A program made the position numbers and the translations under genes. A model generated the notes under the pieces. That model was not told the origin of the DNA and searched no databases. It worked only from the letters and a program-made list of their open reading frames with translations. Source: Aphrophora alni (taxonomy: Eukaryota > Arthropoda > Insecta > Hemiptera > Aphrophoridae). From it: DNA of 64,000 nucleotides. Position 1 is the first letter of the stretch. Each line of letters begins with the position of its first letter. The stretch is taken from NCBI GenBank assembly GCA_963513935.1, contig OY740768.1, forward strand, positions 33,788,216 through 33,852,215, given 5' to 3'. Shown here piece after piece: positions 51,701-61,408 of this stretch.

Positions 51701-53408
51701 AAACGGACAAATCGAGCCAGTAAAACATGTTGGACATCACCACTTGTCTGAAACGGCGGTATTTTTAGCAGTGGCGGCGATAGCGGGCCCGCGGTGCGAG
51801 AGGGCCCGAGAGCCTTGACCGGGATTTTTCGGGAAATTTTACCGGGATCCGGATCCGCGACGGGCCCTGCCACACGCCCCCCCCTATCATAACAATATTT
51901 TTATGAGTATTGTCAAGAAATTACTAAAATAAGGTAAAATGTCTTCAGATAAAATTGTGCATCGTGCTTCCAAAACGGCAATAACCATTATATTTTAGAG
52001 AGCAGTATTTATTATTTAACGTCTTGATACGAAGTATGTGTATTGTTTACCGTTGGCTGATAAGTAATGCAGCTATCGCTATGTCGCGCATCGCGGTTAC
52101 GCGCCGGCCGGCGAAATGATAAACTCCGGAAGGGAAGATTAAAATTTTAAAATAGCATCAGGTATCAAAAAGATCACTACATTTTGTGAAACGTGTCCTG
52201 GGAAACCATTTCTTTGCGAAGATTGTTTTAAGAACTTACATAAATAGGCAAGATCCTTGTGAACTCTGGTAGTTTTTCTGTAAGGTTGTATTTTTTCACA
52301 TAACGTGTTGCCAAATTAAAAAAATATTCTGACAAATACGGTTTTATATTTATTAATTCCTAACAAAAAACATTACAAATAGATTCAAGTTTTATTCATA
52401 TTTCAGCACTAAAAATAATGTAAAACTTTAAAATAAAATGTGCCGACCCGATCGGTCGGCAAAATATCGTTTATTAGCAGATGATATATAACTGAAATAA
52501 AAAAAAATGTGTTGACGAAATTAACATTCAATAACATTTTTAGTATTGTGTTCTCAAATTATAACTCTTTAAAAAGTTCCCAACGACTACTGATAAACGT
52601 CATGGATCGATTTACTTAAGCCCTATAAAACCCCGCAGCTGACCCGATCAGGTCGGCCGATGTTTCTAACAAGACGAGCTGTGCCGACCCGATCGGGTCG
52701 GCGTGGCAGCTAACGTGTTAATGCATAAATGTGCACATATTCGTAATCTACAATTCTTTAGTAACAATTTAAACCCAAGATTGGATAGTTTTGATGAAAA
52801 AATAATAATTTAAAAAAATTAAAATGGAATGTCCTGGAAACAGAACGTTGGTATTTCTAGACTGTTCTACTCACATCCGGATATCCGGACGTTGGTATTT
52901 CTAGGCAAACTTTTTGACTTGCTGATATCAGGACATTGGTACACAAAGGGTTAACTATAAAAGTACAGTGTAAAAACTACTAAACAATGCACCATAACAA
53001 AAATAAGAGCTGTTAATAAAAATAATATAATCTTAATAGTCCTAATACTGTGTTTTATTTTAAACATCTGCCATTTTTGTTTGTATGCAAGATATTATAC
53101 TTGATACACATCAACAACATTCATGAAAATTTTAACCAAATCTGTCCAAAAAAGAACTGTTCTACAAGAAGTCAAGCATTGGAATAGCATCATGGGACAC
53201 ACTACATTTTATTTTCATAACTAAATTTCTGTAATTCCTAAGATGGTATTATAATATAAAATTTACATTCAGTTGTTAGAAATATTTATTACATTTTTGA
53301 GTCAGGAGTGGGCAGCCAAACAATCAACTTTGAAAGAGGAAGAGATTGAAATTACTTTCAGCTATTGGGATGGTTCAGGACATAGAAAAACTGTTAGAAT
53401 GAAGAAAG
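42593..53408 (+). CDS. FAM50: FAM50/XAP5 homologue, 5' part of gene (four exons)
   Basis: Exons 42593-42772, 43442-43606, 47051-47275 and 53306-53408 splice with matching phases (0, 0, 0, then 1). They give about 224 residues colinear with animal FAM50 proteins: [20 protein letters not shown] at the start, [12 protein letters not shown] at exon 2, a long Glu/Asp tract, [20 protein letters not shown], then [19 protein letters not shown]50/XAP5 proteins are nuclear, basic-acidic coiled proteins; human FAM50A associates with the spliceosome C complex. Full length is about 330-340 residues, so roughly the C-terminal third, the most conserved part of the XAP5 domain, lies beyond 64 kb. I looked for those exons between 53.4 and 64 kb and saw none. 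The introns are heavily loaded with transposons, but the exons are intact. Confidence 0.95.
42779..42805. repeat. (TA)n microsatellite next to the FAM50 exon 1 donor
   Basis: A TA run begins within 10 bp of the exon 1 donor site. It is intronic and short. Confidence 0.9.
43442..43606 (+). CDS. FAM50: FAM50 exon 2
   Basis: The acceptor follows a long T-tract (taattccag). Fifty-five codons, phase 0 at both ends; donor cag|gttagt. It encodes [20 protein letters not shown] and then an almost uninterrupted charged helix (Glu/Arg/Lys/Gln), probably a coiled coil. Confidence 0.95.
44280..45080 (-). mobile_element. Decayed mariner element
   Basis: Minus-strand fragments follow mariner order: [16 protein letters not shown], then [14 protein letters not shown] just after the first catalytic Asp region, then IPVFHWN near the third Asp, and finally [14 protein letters not shown] at the C-terminus. 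Stops and frameshifts are numerous. Exact ends were not found. Confidence 0.7.
46135..46905 (+). mobile_element. piggyBac internal-deletion derivative, 771 bp
   Basis: The termini are CCCTTTGCCATCGGAA (left) and, reverse-complemented, CCCTTTGCGAACGGAA (right). TTAA follows at 46906-46909; the left target reads TCAA (46131-46134), a one-base decay of TTAA. GC-rich subterminal blocks on both sides repeat a ctggcc/ggccag motif. The only coding remnant is the transposase C-terminal Cys-rich domain. Confidence 0.8.
46340..46498 (+). pseudogene. piggyBac transposase C-terminal Cys-rich domain remnant
   Basis: An open segment ends with [19 protein letters not shown], then [16 protein letters not shown] and a stop. 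The CxxC...H...C pattern and the position next to the stop codon match the C-terminal Cys-rich domain that in piggyBac transposases binds the element ends. All of the catalytic domain is missing. Confidence 0.7.
47051..47275 (+). CDS. FAM50: FAM50 exon 3 (acidic tract)
   Basis: Acceptor tggttttcag; 75 codons; donor cag|gtgagt. The first half is a Glu/Asp run (about 30 acidic residues); the second half carries [20 protein letters not shown], one of the best conserved FAM50 segments. Confidence 0.96.
47648..49393 (+). pseudogene. Tigger/pogo transposase, one in-frame stop
   Basis: Open from 47648 to a TAA at 48515-48517, then open in the same frame to 49393. Domains in order: a psq-type HTH ([20 protein letters not shown]), a CENP-B-type HTH ([17 protein letters not shown]), and a DDE_1 core with NMDETGL (first Asp), [10 protein letters not shown] (second Asp) and QPMDQGVIE (third Asp). 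The catalytic triad is complete. The sister fragment at 50.2 kb has ATG AGC GAG where this copy has AAG AGC GAG at 47702, with one T missing. The ancestral start is therefore probably lost, and the ATG at 47648 is an accidental in-frame codon. The 3' end of the frame runs into the tandem repeat. Confidence 0.9.
49294..49595. repeat. Three tandem units in the Tigger 3' region
   Basis: Units begin ttttttctaacagtg at about 49295, 49402 and 49482. Each continues tgtttgt..gtatgtaagttt..acaatgttt..acagtttgtagtg. The first and last units also share tcatgtttgatgtataata. Confidence 0.85.
50182..50690 (-). mobile_element. Truncated Tigger/pogo copy
   Basis: The TIR CAGTAGAGTCTCGTAAACTC starts at 50182 after TA. 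The interior, on the minus strand, matches the 5' UTR and first HTH of the Tigger at 47.4 kb: [18 protein letters not shown], then DEFNVGK, at 50464 and below. A large internal deletion joins the HTH almost directly to the 3' terminal region. Its own 5' TIR, at the high-coordinate end, is missing. Confidence 0.8.
50869..51308. mobile_element. hAT-type MITE, 440 bp, 8-bp TSD
   Basis: The left end CAGTGGCGGCGATAGCAGG and the reverse-complemented right end TAGTGGCGGCGATAAGAAC form TIRs. The 8-mer cctgttaa flanks it at 50861-50868 and 51309-51316. TIRs beginning CAGTGG with an 8-bp duplication are typical of hAT elements. No transposase. Confidence 0.85.
51769..52023. mobile_element. Partial second copy of the hAT MITE
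   Basis: It begins CAGTGGCGGCGATAGCGGG and runs parallel to 50869-51105 for about 250 bp (including tatgagtattgtcaagaa and attgtgcatcgtgc). It then diverges; no right TIR was found, so it is truncated. Confidence 0.8.
52158..52247 (+). pseudogene. piggyBac transposase C-terminal Cys-rich domain remnant
   Basis: Thirty codons including the stop: [20 protein letters not shown], then EDCFKNLHK. The two CxxC pairs and the position immediately before the stop match the end of piggyBac transposases. The sequence upstream is not transposase. Confidence 0.75.
53306..53408 (+). CDS. FAM50: FAM50 exon 4
   Basis: Acceptor tttgagtcag; 34 codons plus one base; donor aaag|gttagt. It encodes [20 protein letters not shown] and [14 protein letters not shown], the start of the core XAP5 fold. 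It ends in phase 1, so the next exon, not in this window, completes a Gly codon. Confidence 0.95.
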
Positions 53409-54853
53409 GTTAGTCTTACGTTAATTATTTTCTTCTTTTTTATAATTCATAAATCATAAATTTACAAAAGATATATTTTTTAAATATAAAATAGATATGA
53501 AAAATATTCTATGACGATTAAAACTGCCAGAATGAAACTGTGATAAAATCTATGTATATGTTAAATTTTGTAATATATTTAACATTATCTAATGCAAGAC
53601 AGCCAGCAAGCAATTCATATTTAGGAAAGAGTAATTGCAATTAGATCTTTAGTAAAGCTAAAGGTTAAGAGAGATGTGCATGGAAATACATATTATTCTT
53701 AATGACTAAATTAGTTCTAATAACTTTCTATTGAAGCTAAGTTACCATCTGTTTTTGTCCTGGCCTAATTACCTAAATACATATTTATGTTCAAATTAAG
53801 AGTTAACAATATTCACATTTGCCTTGATTGTGCAGAGTGAACGGAATATCATGCCTCTATGTTTATTGAGAAAACCCGTGCTTTGAGGCACATGAAAAAT
53901 ATGTTTTATCGAAAAAAATCAAATTCCCCACATGGAATGTTATAAATACTACTTTTTGCATATTGTCTTCTAATTGAGTCCATCCTATTGGAATTAATCT
54001 GAATTTAGACATTTCATTATGAATTACTTTCTGTATTAAATGTATATTTGAAACAAACACATAACCAAGAAATATATTACCGGTACTGTAAACAATATCG
54101 TTTCGGAGTCATGAAGGATTTGTACTGTCTTGAAATATTTTTTTACAAAAATTAAACTTTTATTTTTAACATGTATATGTTCTTCTAAAGAATCAAGTTT
54201 ATCGTTTTGTATACTGTTAAATGTTTTAAGAGCTTTTTGAATCGTACTTTTTTTTTTTTTCTTCTAATATTTATTTAAAGATATTGTAAAACATAAAATA
54301 TTTTAGTCAAAGTTAAATATTTGGTACGCGCACAAACCATTATTGTTACTAACAGAGGTTAAAACCAAACAACTAAATTTACAAACCATGTAATATATAT
54401 ATTCATTGATTCTAATCTCTAAACATGCACATTACAACAATAGATCAACACGTTTAAAGATTCTTCAAATCCTAATTAAGATCTTGTAAGTCTGTTTGTG
54501 GGTAGTATGTGTTGTATTTATATAATATTATAAGAACAAACTATCATAATACACATACTATGTGTATATTATTATAGTCATACTACCCACAGAAAGACTG
54601 AGATAAATAAGAATAGGGGTTTTGTCCAAATCCGGCCAGTTTAATCATAAATAGTCGACAGATAATTTTGTTAACAATTAATTATACATTCATACAATCT
54701 GCACATATGCTAATCTTTCATATAGATACACATGTAACATAATGCAGATTAAATAATAACTAGATAGGTAATAATGATATTACATTTTTTGTAAGTTTTT
54801 TGAAATGTCACAAGTGCCTTGTGTTCATACGGTTTTATATACATGTAAATGTA
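53409..54853 (+). other. FAM50 intron 4, first part
   Basis: AT-rich intron without coding similarity. An inverted repeat at 54485-54601 (aagtctgtttgtgggtagt against its near reverse complement) is the only structure seen. Confidence 0.6.
54485..54601. repeat. Short inverted repeat, MITE-like
   Basis: Arms of about 22 bp (gtctgtttgtgggtagtatg and catactacccacagaaagac) enclose about 70 bp of AT-rich sequence. No clear target duplication. Confidence 0.6.
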
Positions 54854-55866
54854 CAAGGTGTGGCAATTAAATAACCAAACTAGTGCTGATACCAGCAAAC
54901 AGTGAGTATGCTGCGACAGGTTTTAACATGTAAGTGACTATTGATTCTTCTCCGACCCTGAGCTCTATGGTCTCAGTTGTCTTCACTTAGTCTCACTGTA
55001 GCATAGCTCTTACTGAAATCTTAGCAATAAACAAAGAAATTGTTCATCAGATTTTGTATGACTCATTGAACATACAGAAAGTTTGTGCAAAAATGGTGCC
55101 AAAACTTCTCACTCCAGAGCAAAAAGAATCGAGAATGAACATTTGTGCTTACCTTTTGAACAACATTGACAATAATCCAGAATTGTTAGACAGAGTGATT
55201 ACTTTTGATGAATCGTGGTTTTCTACCTATGATCATGAAACAAAGCGTCAATCGATGAATTGGAAGATTCCGAATTAACCACGGCAAAAAAGAAGCAAAA
55301 TCGAGCAAATCAAAATTCAAACCTATGTGACTGTTTTTTTGGACAAATGTGGAATGGTCTACGTAATCTGGGTACTCTAAGGTCATACGGTCAATCAACA
55401 TTATTATTTCTAAGTTCTGATAGCCCTTTATTGATTATTGAGTGAGAAGACGAAGACCCGATTTATGGAAGATCAATTCCTGAATGATTCACCAAGACAA
55501 TGCGCCTGCTGATTTCGCCTTGTCTGTGAAGGCATTTTTTGCTGAAATACGGCATCACCTTATAGGACCATCCACCGTACTTGCCTAACCTGGGCCCCTG
55601 TGATTTTTTTAAATTCCTTAAGTCTGTTCGGAGCTTAAGGAGACAAAATTTAATAGTGTGGAAGCGGTAAAAGCAAAAGTGACTAAGATTCTCAACAAGA
55701 TGACAGAAGCGGACTTCCAGCACTGCTTTTAACAGTGGAAAATTCATATAGAGCGTTTTAGGGATCGGTATGGAGAGTACATTGAAGGGAATAAACTTTG
55801 TAATGTAATTGATGATCAATAAAATGTTTTGTAATACCAGTATGGTTATTTAATTGCGACACCTCA
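54854..55866 (+). mobile_element. mariner element, 1013 bp, internally deleted
   Basis: TIRs AGGTGTGGCAATTAAATAAC (left) and AGGTGTCGCAATTAAATAAC (right, reverse complement), with TA flanks at 54852-54853 and 55867-55868. A full mariner is about 1.3 kb; the transposase N-terminal HTH region is missing. Confidence 0.9.
55030..55810 (+). pseudogene. mariner transposase, N-terminally deleted and frameshifted
   Basis: A continuous frame of about 75 residues contains VCAKMVPKLLTPEQKESRM, then LLDRVITFDESWFSTYDHE (first catalytic Asp) and TKRQSMNWK, ending in a stop at 55278. Downstream blocks (TYVTVFLDKCGMV; NSYRAF..SVWRVH near the end) continue in other frames. The HTH half before about residue 90 is absent. 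Confidence 0.85.
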
Positions 55867-55869
55867 TAT

Positions 55870-56593
55870 ACCATTCTACGTTCAAGTATAGCTTTATCGA
55901 ACCTTATAGTTTATTTGACATATAATTATATATGTGACATATAGTGGAGATGAGCAACTTCAAAAAGTGACTATAACCTAAGATTTAGACTGTAATTGTA
56001 CAGTCAAGTGCACAGTTGTTTAAAATTTGAGTGACATTTCCTAAGGTCCTAAGGTTTACCATTATATATGTTTTGTTCAAGTGTACAAGAGTTTAAAAGT
56101 ACAGTTAAAACTACTACGGTTTATAATTTATTTTGTTCTAGTGTACAGCAGTTTAGAAGTAAAGTGAAAATTCCTACAATTTGTAATGTATACGATAGAT
56201 TAAAAGTCAAGTAAAGGAACAGTTTTTATGGTATGTTCAAGTGTACAGTAAAATAAAAAACGGTTTATCTGAAAACCTTCTTAATATGTTGTAGCTTATT
56301 TAACTTTACTTATGTTTAAATATTTGTTTGTTTTGTTATGTAAAAATTATAATAGTCTTAGCCATAACGTTGTCTTTGTCTACCGTACCAAGAGTACAAT
56401 TTTTGCTGACACATACATTTCATTTATCTTGATCATTGGTCTATATAATATTAAAATTAAAATGTGTTGTGACACCTATAGATAAAAAAATATGGTTTAA
56501 AAAAACTTTATTTTTTTAAAAAGTCGTTTCACAAAAATCATAGCCCAACTTTAAAACATCCAACAATACATATTTGTGCTAATAATAGATCAT
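55870..56593. repeat. AT-rich intron with diverged 70-80-bp repeats
   Basis: Segments built on gttcaagtgtaca..gtttaaaagtacagt recur three times around 56075-56245. Otherwise nothing recognisable; it abuts the 101-bp satellite. Confidence 0.5.
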
Positions 56594-59040
56594 TATTATA
56601 AATTCCATCTGCTATTAAGTAGTAAATAAAATCTGTTGTAAATTCCCAGTTACAAAAGTTACTTATGTTTAACTTTGTTCATAGAACAGAGACCTATTAT
56701 AAATTCCATCTGCTATTAAGTAGTAAATAAAATCTGTTGTAAATTCCCAGTTACAAAAGTTACTTATGTTTAACTTTGTTCATAGAACAGAGACCTATTA
56801 TAAATTCCATCTGCTATTAACTAGTAAATAAAATCTGTTATAAATTCCCAGTTACAAAAGTTACTTATGTTTAACTTTGTTCATATAACAGAGACCTATT
56901 ATAAATTCCATTTGCTATTAACTAGTAAATAAAATCTGTTGTAAATTCCCAGTTACAAAAGTTACTTATGTTTAACTTTGTTCATAGAACAGAGACCTAT
57001 TATAAATTCCATCTGCTATTAACTAGTAAATAAAATCTGTTATAAATTCCCAGTTACAAAAGTTACTTATGTTTAACTTTGTTCATAGAACAGAGACCTA
57101 TTATAACTTCCATCTGCTATTAAGTAGTAAATAAAATCTGTTGTAAATTCCCAGTTACAAAAGTTACTTATGTTTAACTTTGTTCATAGAACAGAGACCT
57201 ATTATAAATTCCATTTGCTATTAACTAGTAAATAAAATCTGTTATAAATTCCCAGTTACAAAAGTTACTTATGTTTAACTTTGTTCATAGAACAGAGACC
57301 TATTATAAATTCCATTTGCTATTAACTAGTAAATAAAATCTGTTGTAAATTCCCAGTTACAAAAGTTACTTATGTTTAACTTTGTTCATAGAACAGATAC
57401 CTATTATAAATTCCATTTGCTATTAACTAGTAAATAAAATCTGTTGTAAATTCCCAGTTACAAAAGTTACTTATGTTTAACTTTGTTCATAGAACAGAGA
57501 CCTATTATAAATTCCATCTGCTATTAAGTAGTAAATAAAATCTGTTGTAAATTCCCAGTTACAAAAGTTACTTATGTTTAACTTTGTTCATAGAACAGAG
57601 ACCTATTATAAATTCCATCTGCTATTAACTAGTAAATAAAATCTGTTGTAAATTCCCAGTTACAAAAGTTACTTATGTTTAACTTTGTTCATAGAACAGA
57701 GACCTATTATAAATTCCATCTGCTATTAAGTAGTAAATAAAATCTGTTGTAAATTCCCAGTTACAAAAGTTACTTATGTTTAACTTTGTTCATACAACAG
57801 AGACCTATTATAAATTCCATCTGCTATTAACTAGTAAATAAAATCTGTTGTAAATTCCCAGTTACAAAAGTTACTTATGTTTAACTTTGTTCATAGAACA
57901 GGGACCTATTATAAATTCCATCTGCTATTAAGTAGTAAATAAAATCTGTTGTAAATTCCCAGTTACAAAAGTTACTTATGTTTAACTTTGTTCATAGAAC
58001 AGAGACCTATTATAAATTCCATCTGCTATTAAGTAGTAAATAAAATCTGTTGTAAATTCCCAGTTACAAAAGTTACTTATGTTTAACTTTGTTCATAGAA
58101 CAGAGACCTATTATCAATTCCATCTGCTATTAACTAGTAAATAAAATCTGTTATAAATTCCCAGTTACAAAAGTTACTTATGTTTAACTTTGTTCATAGA
58201 ACAGAGACCTATTATAAATTCCATCTGCTATTAACTAGTAAATAAAATCTGTTATAAATTCCCAGTTACAAAAGTTACTTATGTTTAACTTTGTTCATAG
58301 AACAGAGACCTATTATAAATTCCATCTGCTATTAACTAGTAAATAAAATCTGTTATAAATTCCCAGTTACAAAAGTTACTTATGTTTAACTTTGTTCATA
58401 GAACAGAGACTATTATAAATTCCATCTGCTATTAACTAGTAAATAAAATCTGTTATAAATTCCCAGTTACAAAAGTTCCTTATGTTTAACTTTGTTCATA
58501 GAACAGAGACCTATTATAAATTCCATCTGCTATTAACTAGTAAATAAAATCTGTTATAAATTCCCAGTTACAAAAGTTACTTATGTTTAACTTTGTTCAT
58601 AGAACAGAGACCTATTATAAATTCCATTTGCTATTAACTAGTAAAAAAATCTGTTATAAATTCCCAGTTACAAAAGTTACTTATGTTTAACTTTGTTCAT
58701 AGAACAGAGACTATTATAAATTCCATCTGCTATTAACTAGTAAATAAAATCTGTTGTAAATTCCCGGTTACAAAAGTTACTTATGTTTAACTTTGTTCAT
58801 AGAACAGAGACCTATTATAAATTCCATCTGCTATTAACTAGTAAATAAAATCTGTTATAAATTCCCAGTTACAAAAGTTACTTATGTTTAACTTTGTTCA
58901 TAGAACAGAGACCTATTATAAATTCCATTTGCTATTAAGTAGTAAATAAAATCTGTTATAAATTCCCAGTTAAAAAATTTAATTATGTTTTTTTTTGTTC
59001 GTAGAACAGAGACGTATTATAAATTCCATCTGCTATTAAC
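56594..59040. repeat. Satellite array, about 24 copies of a 101-bp unit
   Basis: The period is 101 bp (aattccat recurs at 56601, 56702, 56803 and so on to 59022). Units differ at a few diagnostic sites: ctgc/tttgc, aagtag/aactag and gttgtaaa/gttataaa, plus private changes and rare single-base deletions. The last full unit (from about 58921) is the most diverged, as usual at array edges. It contains no open frame and no spacers. Confidence 0.97.
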
Positions 59041-59133
59041 TATTATTTCTACTATTTAACTTAACATATCACTCTTGTTCAAATAAAAAATGTACATAAA
59101 TTAAGGTGTTAACAATTTAATTAGAGCATTAGG

Positions 59134-59142
59134 CTATATATA

Positions 59143-59194
<52 letters not shown>
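59134..59194. repeat. (TA)n microsatellite
   Basis: A TA run with one phase break, about 95 bp after the satellite ends. Confidence 0.95.
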
Positions 59195-59196
<2 letters not shown>

Positions 59197-60034
59197 TTAG
59201 ATTGTATGACATGTGTTTAGTTTATCAAGAGTGTATACTTTAGATAAACCTATTAAAATAACTTTTCATATTGGCAATCCAAACAAAGTTTACAAATAGT
59301 TGTTTTGGTTACTAAACCTTTAAATTGAATATATACTGTGAACCAATTCACAGTTCAGTAACTCTTAATTTATTTGTTCATTTATTAAGAGGGAAATTTT
59401 AGAAAACTAGATACTAATCTAATTTACCTGTTACTAAAACTCATTTTACATAAACCTATTTTTCAGTTGATTGTAAGAAGTACATTTATATCATTTATTG
59501 GAAAATTAACGGATGAGTTGCTCAAATTTATACTCACAAAAGTATAGAACATTTGCATAATGTACAAAGTGTATATGATTACATTTGAGTCAGTCAAATT
59601 TATACTAAGAAATTTATGAATTATTTGTGATATACAATTTACGAAATGTATACTAATTAAAATATACAAATTTTCCCTCATTGCTACTTTGAATGCTTAT
59701 AACCGAAATTGAAGGCATTCATACAAACATGTTTTTCACCCTCGTTTTCCTTATCAAATTTTACATGAAAATCATGTATCACATGTCTACTTTTCTATTT
59801 AAAAAAATAAAGTTTGATTCAATATGGCGGATCAAAGATGGCGGCCAAAATTTCAAACCTACAAAAAACTATAATTGTAGATCCCCATTTGTTTTACAAA
59901 TTACAAATCACCCTGTATAAATAAAACATACTATCGAAAGACAGACTTGCAAGAGGTAGGTCTTCTATTTACTTATATAGGTTAGATATTTTCAAAAATA
60001 TAGGTTGGTGGCCAATCTATCACATTTACTTGTA
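59195..60034. other. Unassigned AT-rich region between satellite and Tigger
   Basis: No coding similarity was seen. 59680-59930 (ending caaatcaccctgtata) looks like the end of an unclassified mobile element, but no second end was found. Confidence 0.4.
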
Positions 60035-61005
60035 CAGTTATCCCCCGCTATTCGCGGGTTCGGTATTCGTGTATTCGTGGAACACCCCACTACCGCTAGC
60101 TAGGAGTCATTGCCTACCTGATTCCCCCACCACAGCTCGGTAGAAAGCGTCATGTGTCTGGTTATGGTGCATTTCCCCTATTTACCTCTGTTCAGGCAAA
60201 ATCCTTCAACTGACCTTGGACAGACAATACTGATCGAGACGTTGAGTTAGTAGTGTGTGTTTTCAAGTGTTAGTTGAGTTTCTTTTTTTGGGTGTTAACA
60301 AATCAAAGTTTTCTTCTTTTATTTTAAAGTTTATTTTTATTTTTTCCCAACATCCCATCAAATGTTATAAACTTCTCATCCCAATCAAATGTTATTTAAT
60401 TTACTTTCAGTTAGTAATGGGTGTTTTCAAGTTTTAGTGCTGAGGTAAATATTTTTATCAGGTAACCATTTCTAAGTTTTTTGTTATTTTTTAAATTTAT
60501 ATTTTTACAAATTTTTATACTGATCAATAAGTGTCTTATAAATTGCCCAATGAAAAGAAAAGACACAAACAAGTTATACCTTTGACTTTCTTGATAGACT
60601 TCAACGTGGTGAAAACATAGCTTCAGTAGCAAAATGCTTTAATATTAATTAATCACCATAAGTAGAAATGTAAAAGAAGGAATTTTTCAAGCAGCGAAAG
60701 TTAGGTCCGTTTGCCGCAACACAAACATTGAAAAAGCATTGAATTTATTGTTTGAAGATCAATCTTAGAAAAGGATGCCACTCAGTTCTGTTGTTGTTCG
60801 ACTAAAAGCACAAGGTTTATATGAGCATTTTGTTCTAAATGGGGGTGAAAGTACAGCCGGCCAAACGTAAGCTGGCACTTGGCTCCTAGGTAGAAAACCT
60901 GTATTCGTCGTTCTGAAAATATCGACGGCCAAATTAACGCTGGGCATAACCATCGGCCCGTAAGTAAGCTGTTCTATTCGCCTGTAGACTGGTTAAATAT
61001 TTGAT

Positions 61006-61007
<2 letters not shown>

Positions 61008-61042
<35 letters not shown>
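61008..61042. repeat. (AT)n microsatellite inside Sailor
   Basis: An AT run of about 17 units between two copies of gcctgtagactggttaaatatttg-type sequence (60980 and 61052). Confidence 0.9.
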
Positions 61043-61046
<4 letters not shown>

Positions 61047-61317
61047 TATAACGCCTGTAGACTGGTTAAATATTTGGAACATTCGCAAATATCTATGTGT
61101 GTTAAAAATAATTAGCATATAAATGTAACTCATAGCAAATAACATATATACGTATTAAAACTCCCTTTTCTACTTAGCTTACCTTTTATTTACCTTTGTC
61201 TTACTTCTGGATAACTGTAGTTTTCTGACTCCCATATTAAAAATTTGAACATTTATTTGCAGCCGCTTGTATATTGCTAAAAAGATCTGACATATATCAC
61301 AAACCAATTTTAGCAAT

Positions 61318-61397
61318 AAACAAAGCGGCCCTTCGGCCTTGTCAATGTGTTTTTGTCAAACAAAGCGGCCTTTCGGCGTTGTCATTGTGGTTTTGTC
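61318..61397. repeat. Two 40-bp tandem units with a small hairpin
   Basis: 61318-61357 and 61358-61397 differ at only a few bases. Each contains gcggcc(c/t)ttcggc, which can form a short stem. They lie just 3' of the Sailor transposase stop. Confidence 0.9.
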
Positions 61398-61408
61398 TGT
61401 TCTTCTAC

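Larger units (their letters stand above)
51350..52717 (+). mobile_element. piggyBac internal-deletion derivative, 1368 bp
   Basis: The TIR CACGTTAGCTGCCA is perfect at both ends and flanked by TTAA at 51346-51349 and 52718-52721. Five copies of a palindromic motif related to gccgacccgatcgg lie inside both ends (51511, 51562, 52442, 52640, 52683). The only coding remnant is a C-terminal Cys-rich domain at 52158-52247. A partial hAT MITE (from 51769) lies inside it. Confidence 0.88.
47276..53305 (+). other. FAM50 intron 3, transposon-filled
   Basis: 6.0 kb. It contains a full-length Tigger (47.4-49.8), a Tigger fragment (50.2-50.7), a hAT MITE (50.9-51.3) and a piggyBac derivative carrying a partial hAT copy (51.35-52.7). 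A lone piggyBac-like end (CAAAGGG before TTAA) lies near 52945. Most of this intron is insertion. Confidence 0.85.

Noticed and set aside
55463..55819. Minus-strand open frame of 118 codons
   Set aside because: It overlaps the frame-shifted second half of the mariner transposase on the plus strand; no independent similarity.
56594..59040. CRISPR-like regular repeat array
   Set aside because: Units are 101 bp and contiguous, with no unique spacers, in an animal genome context; this is a tandem satellite.
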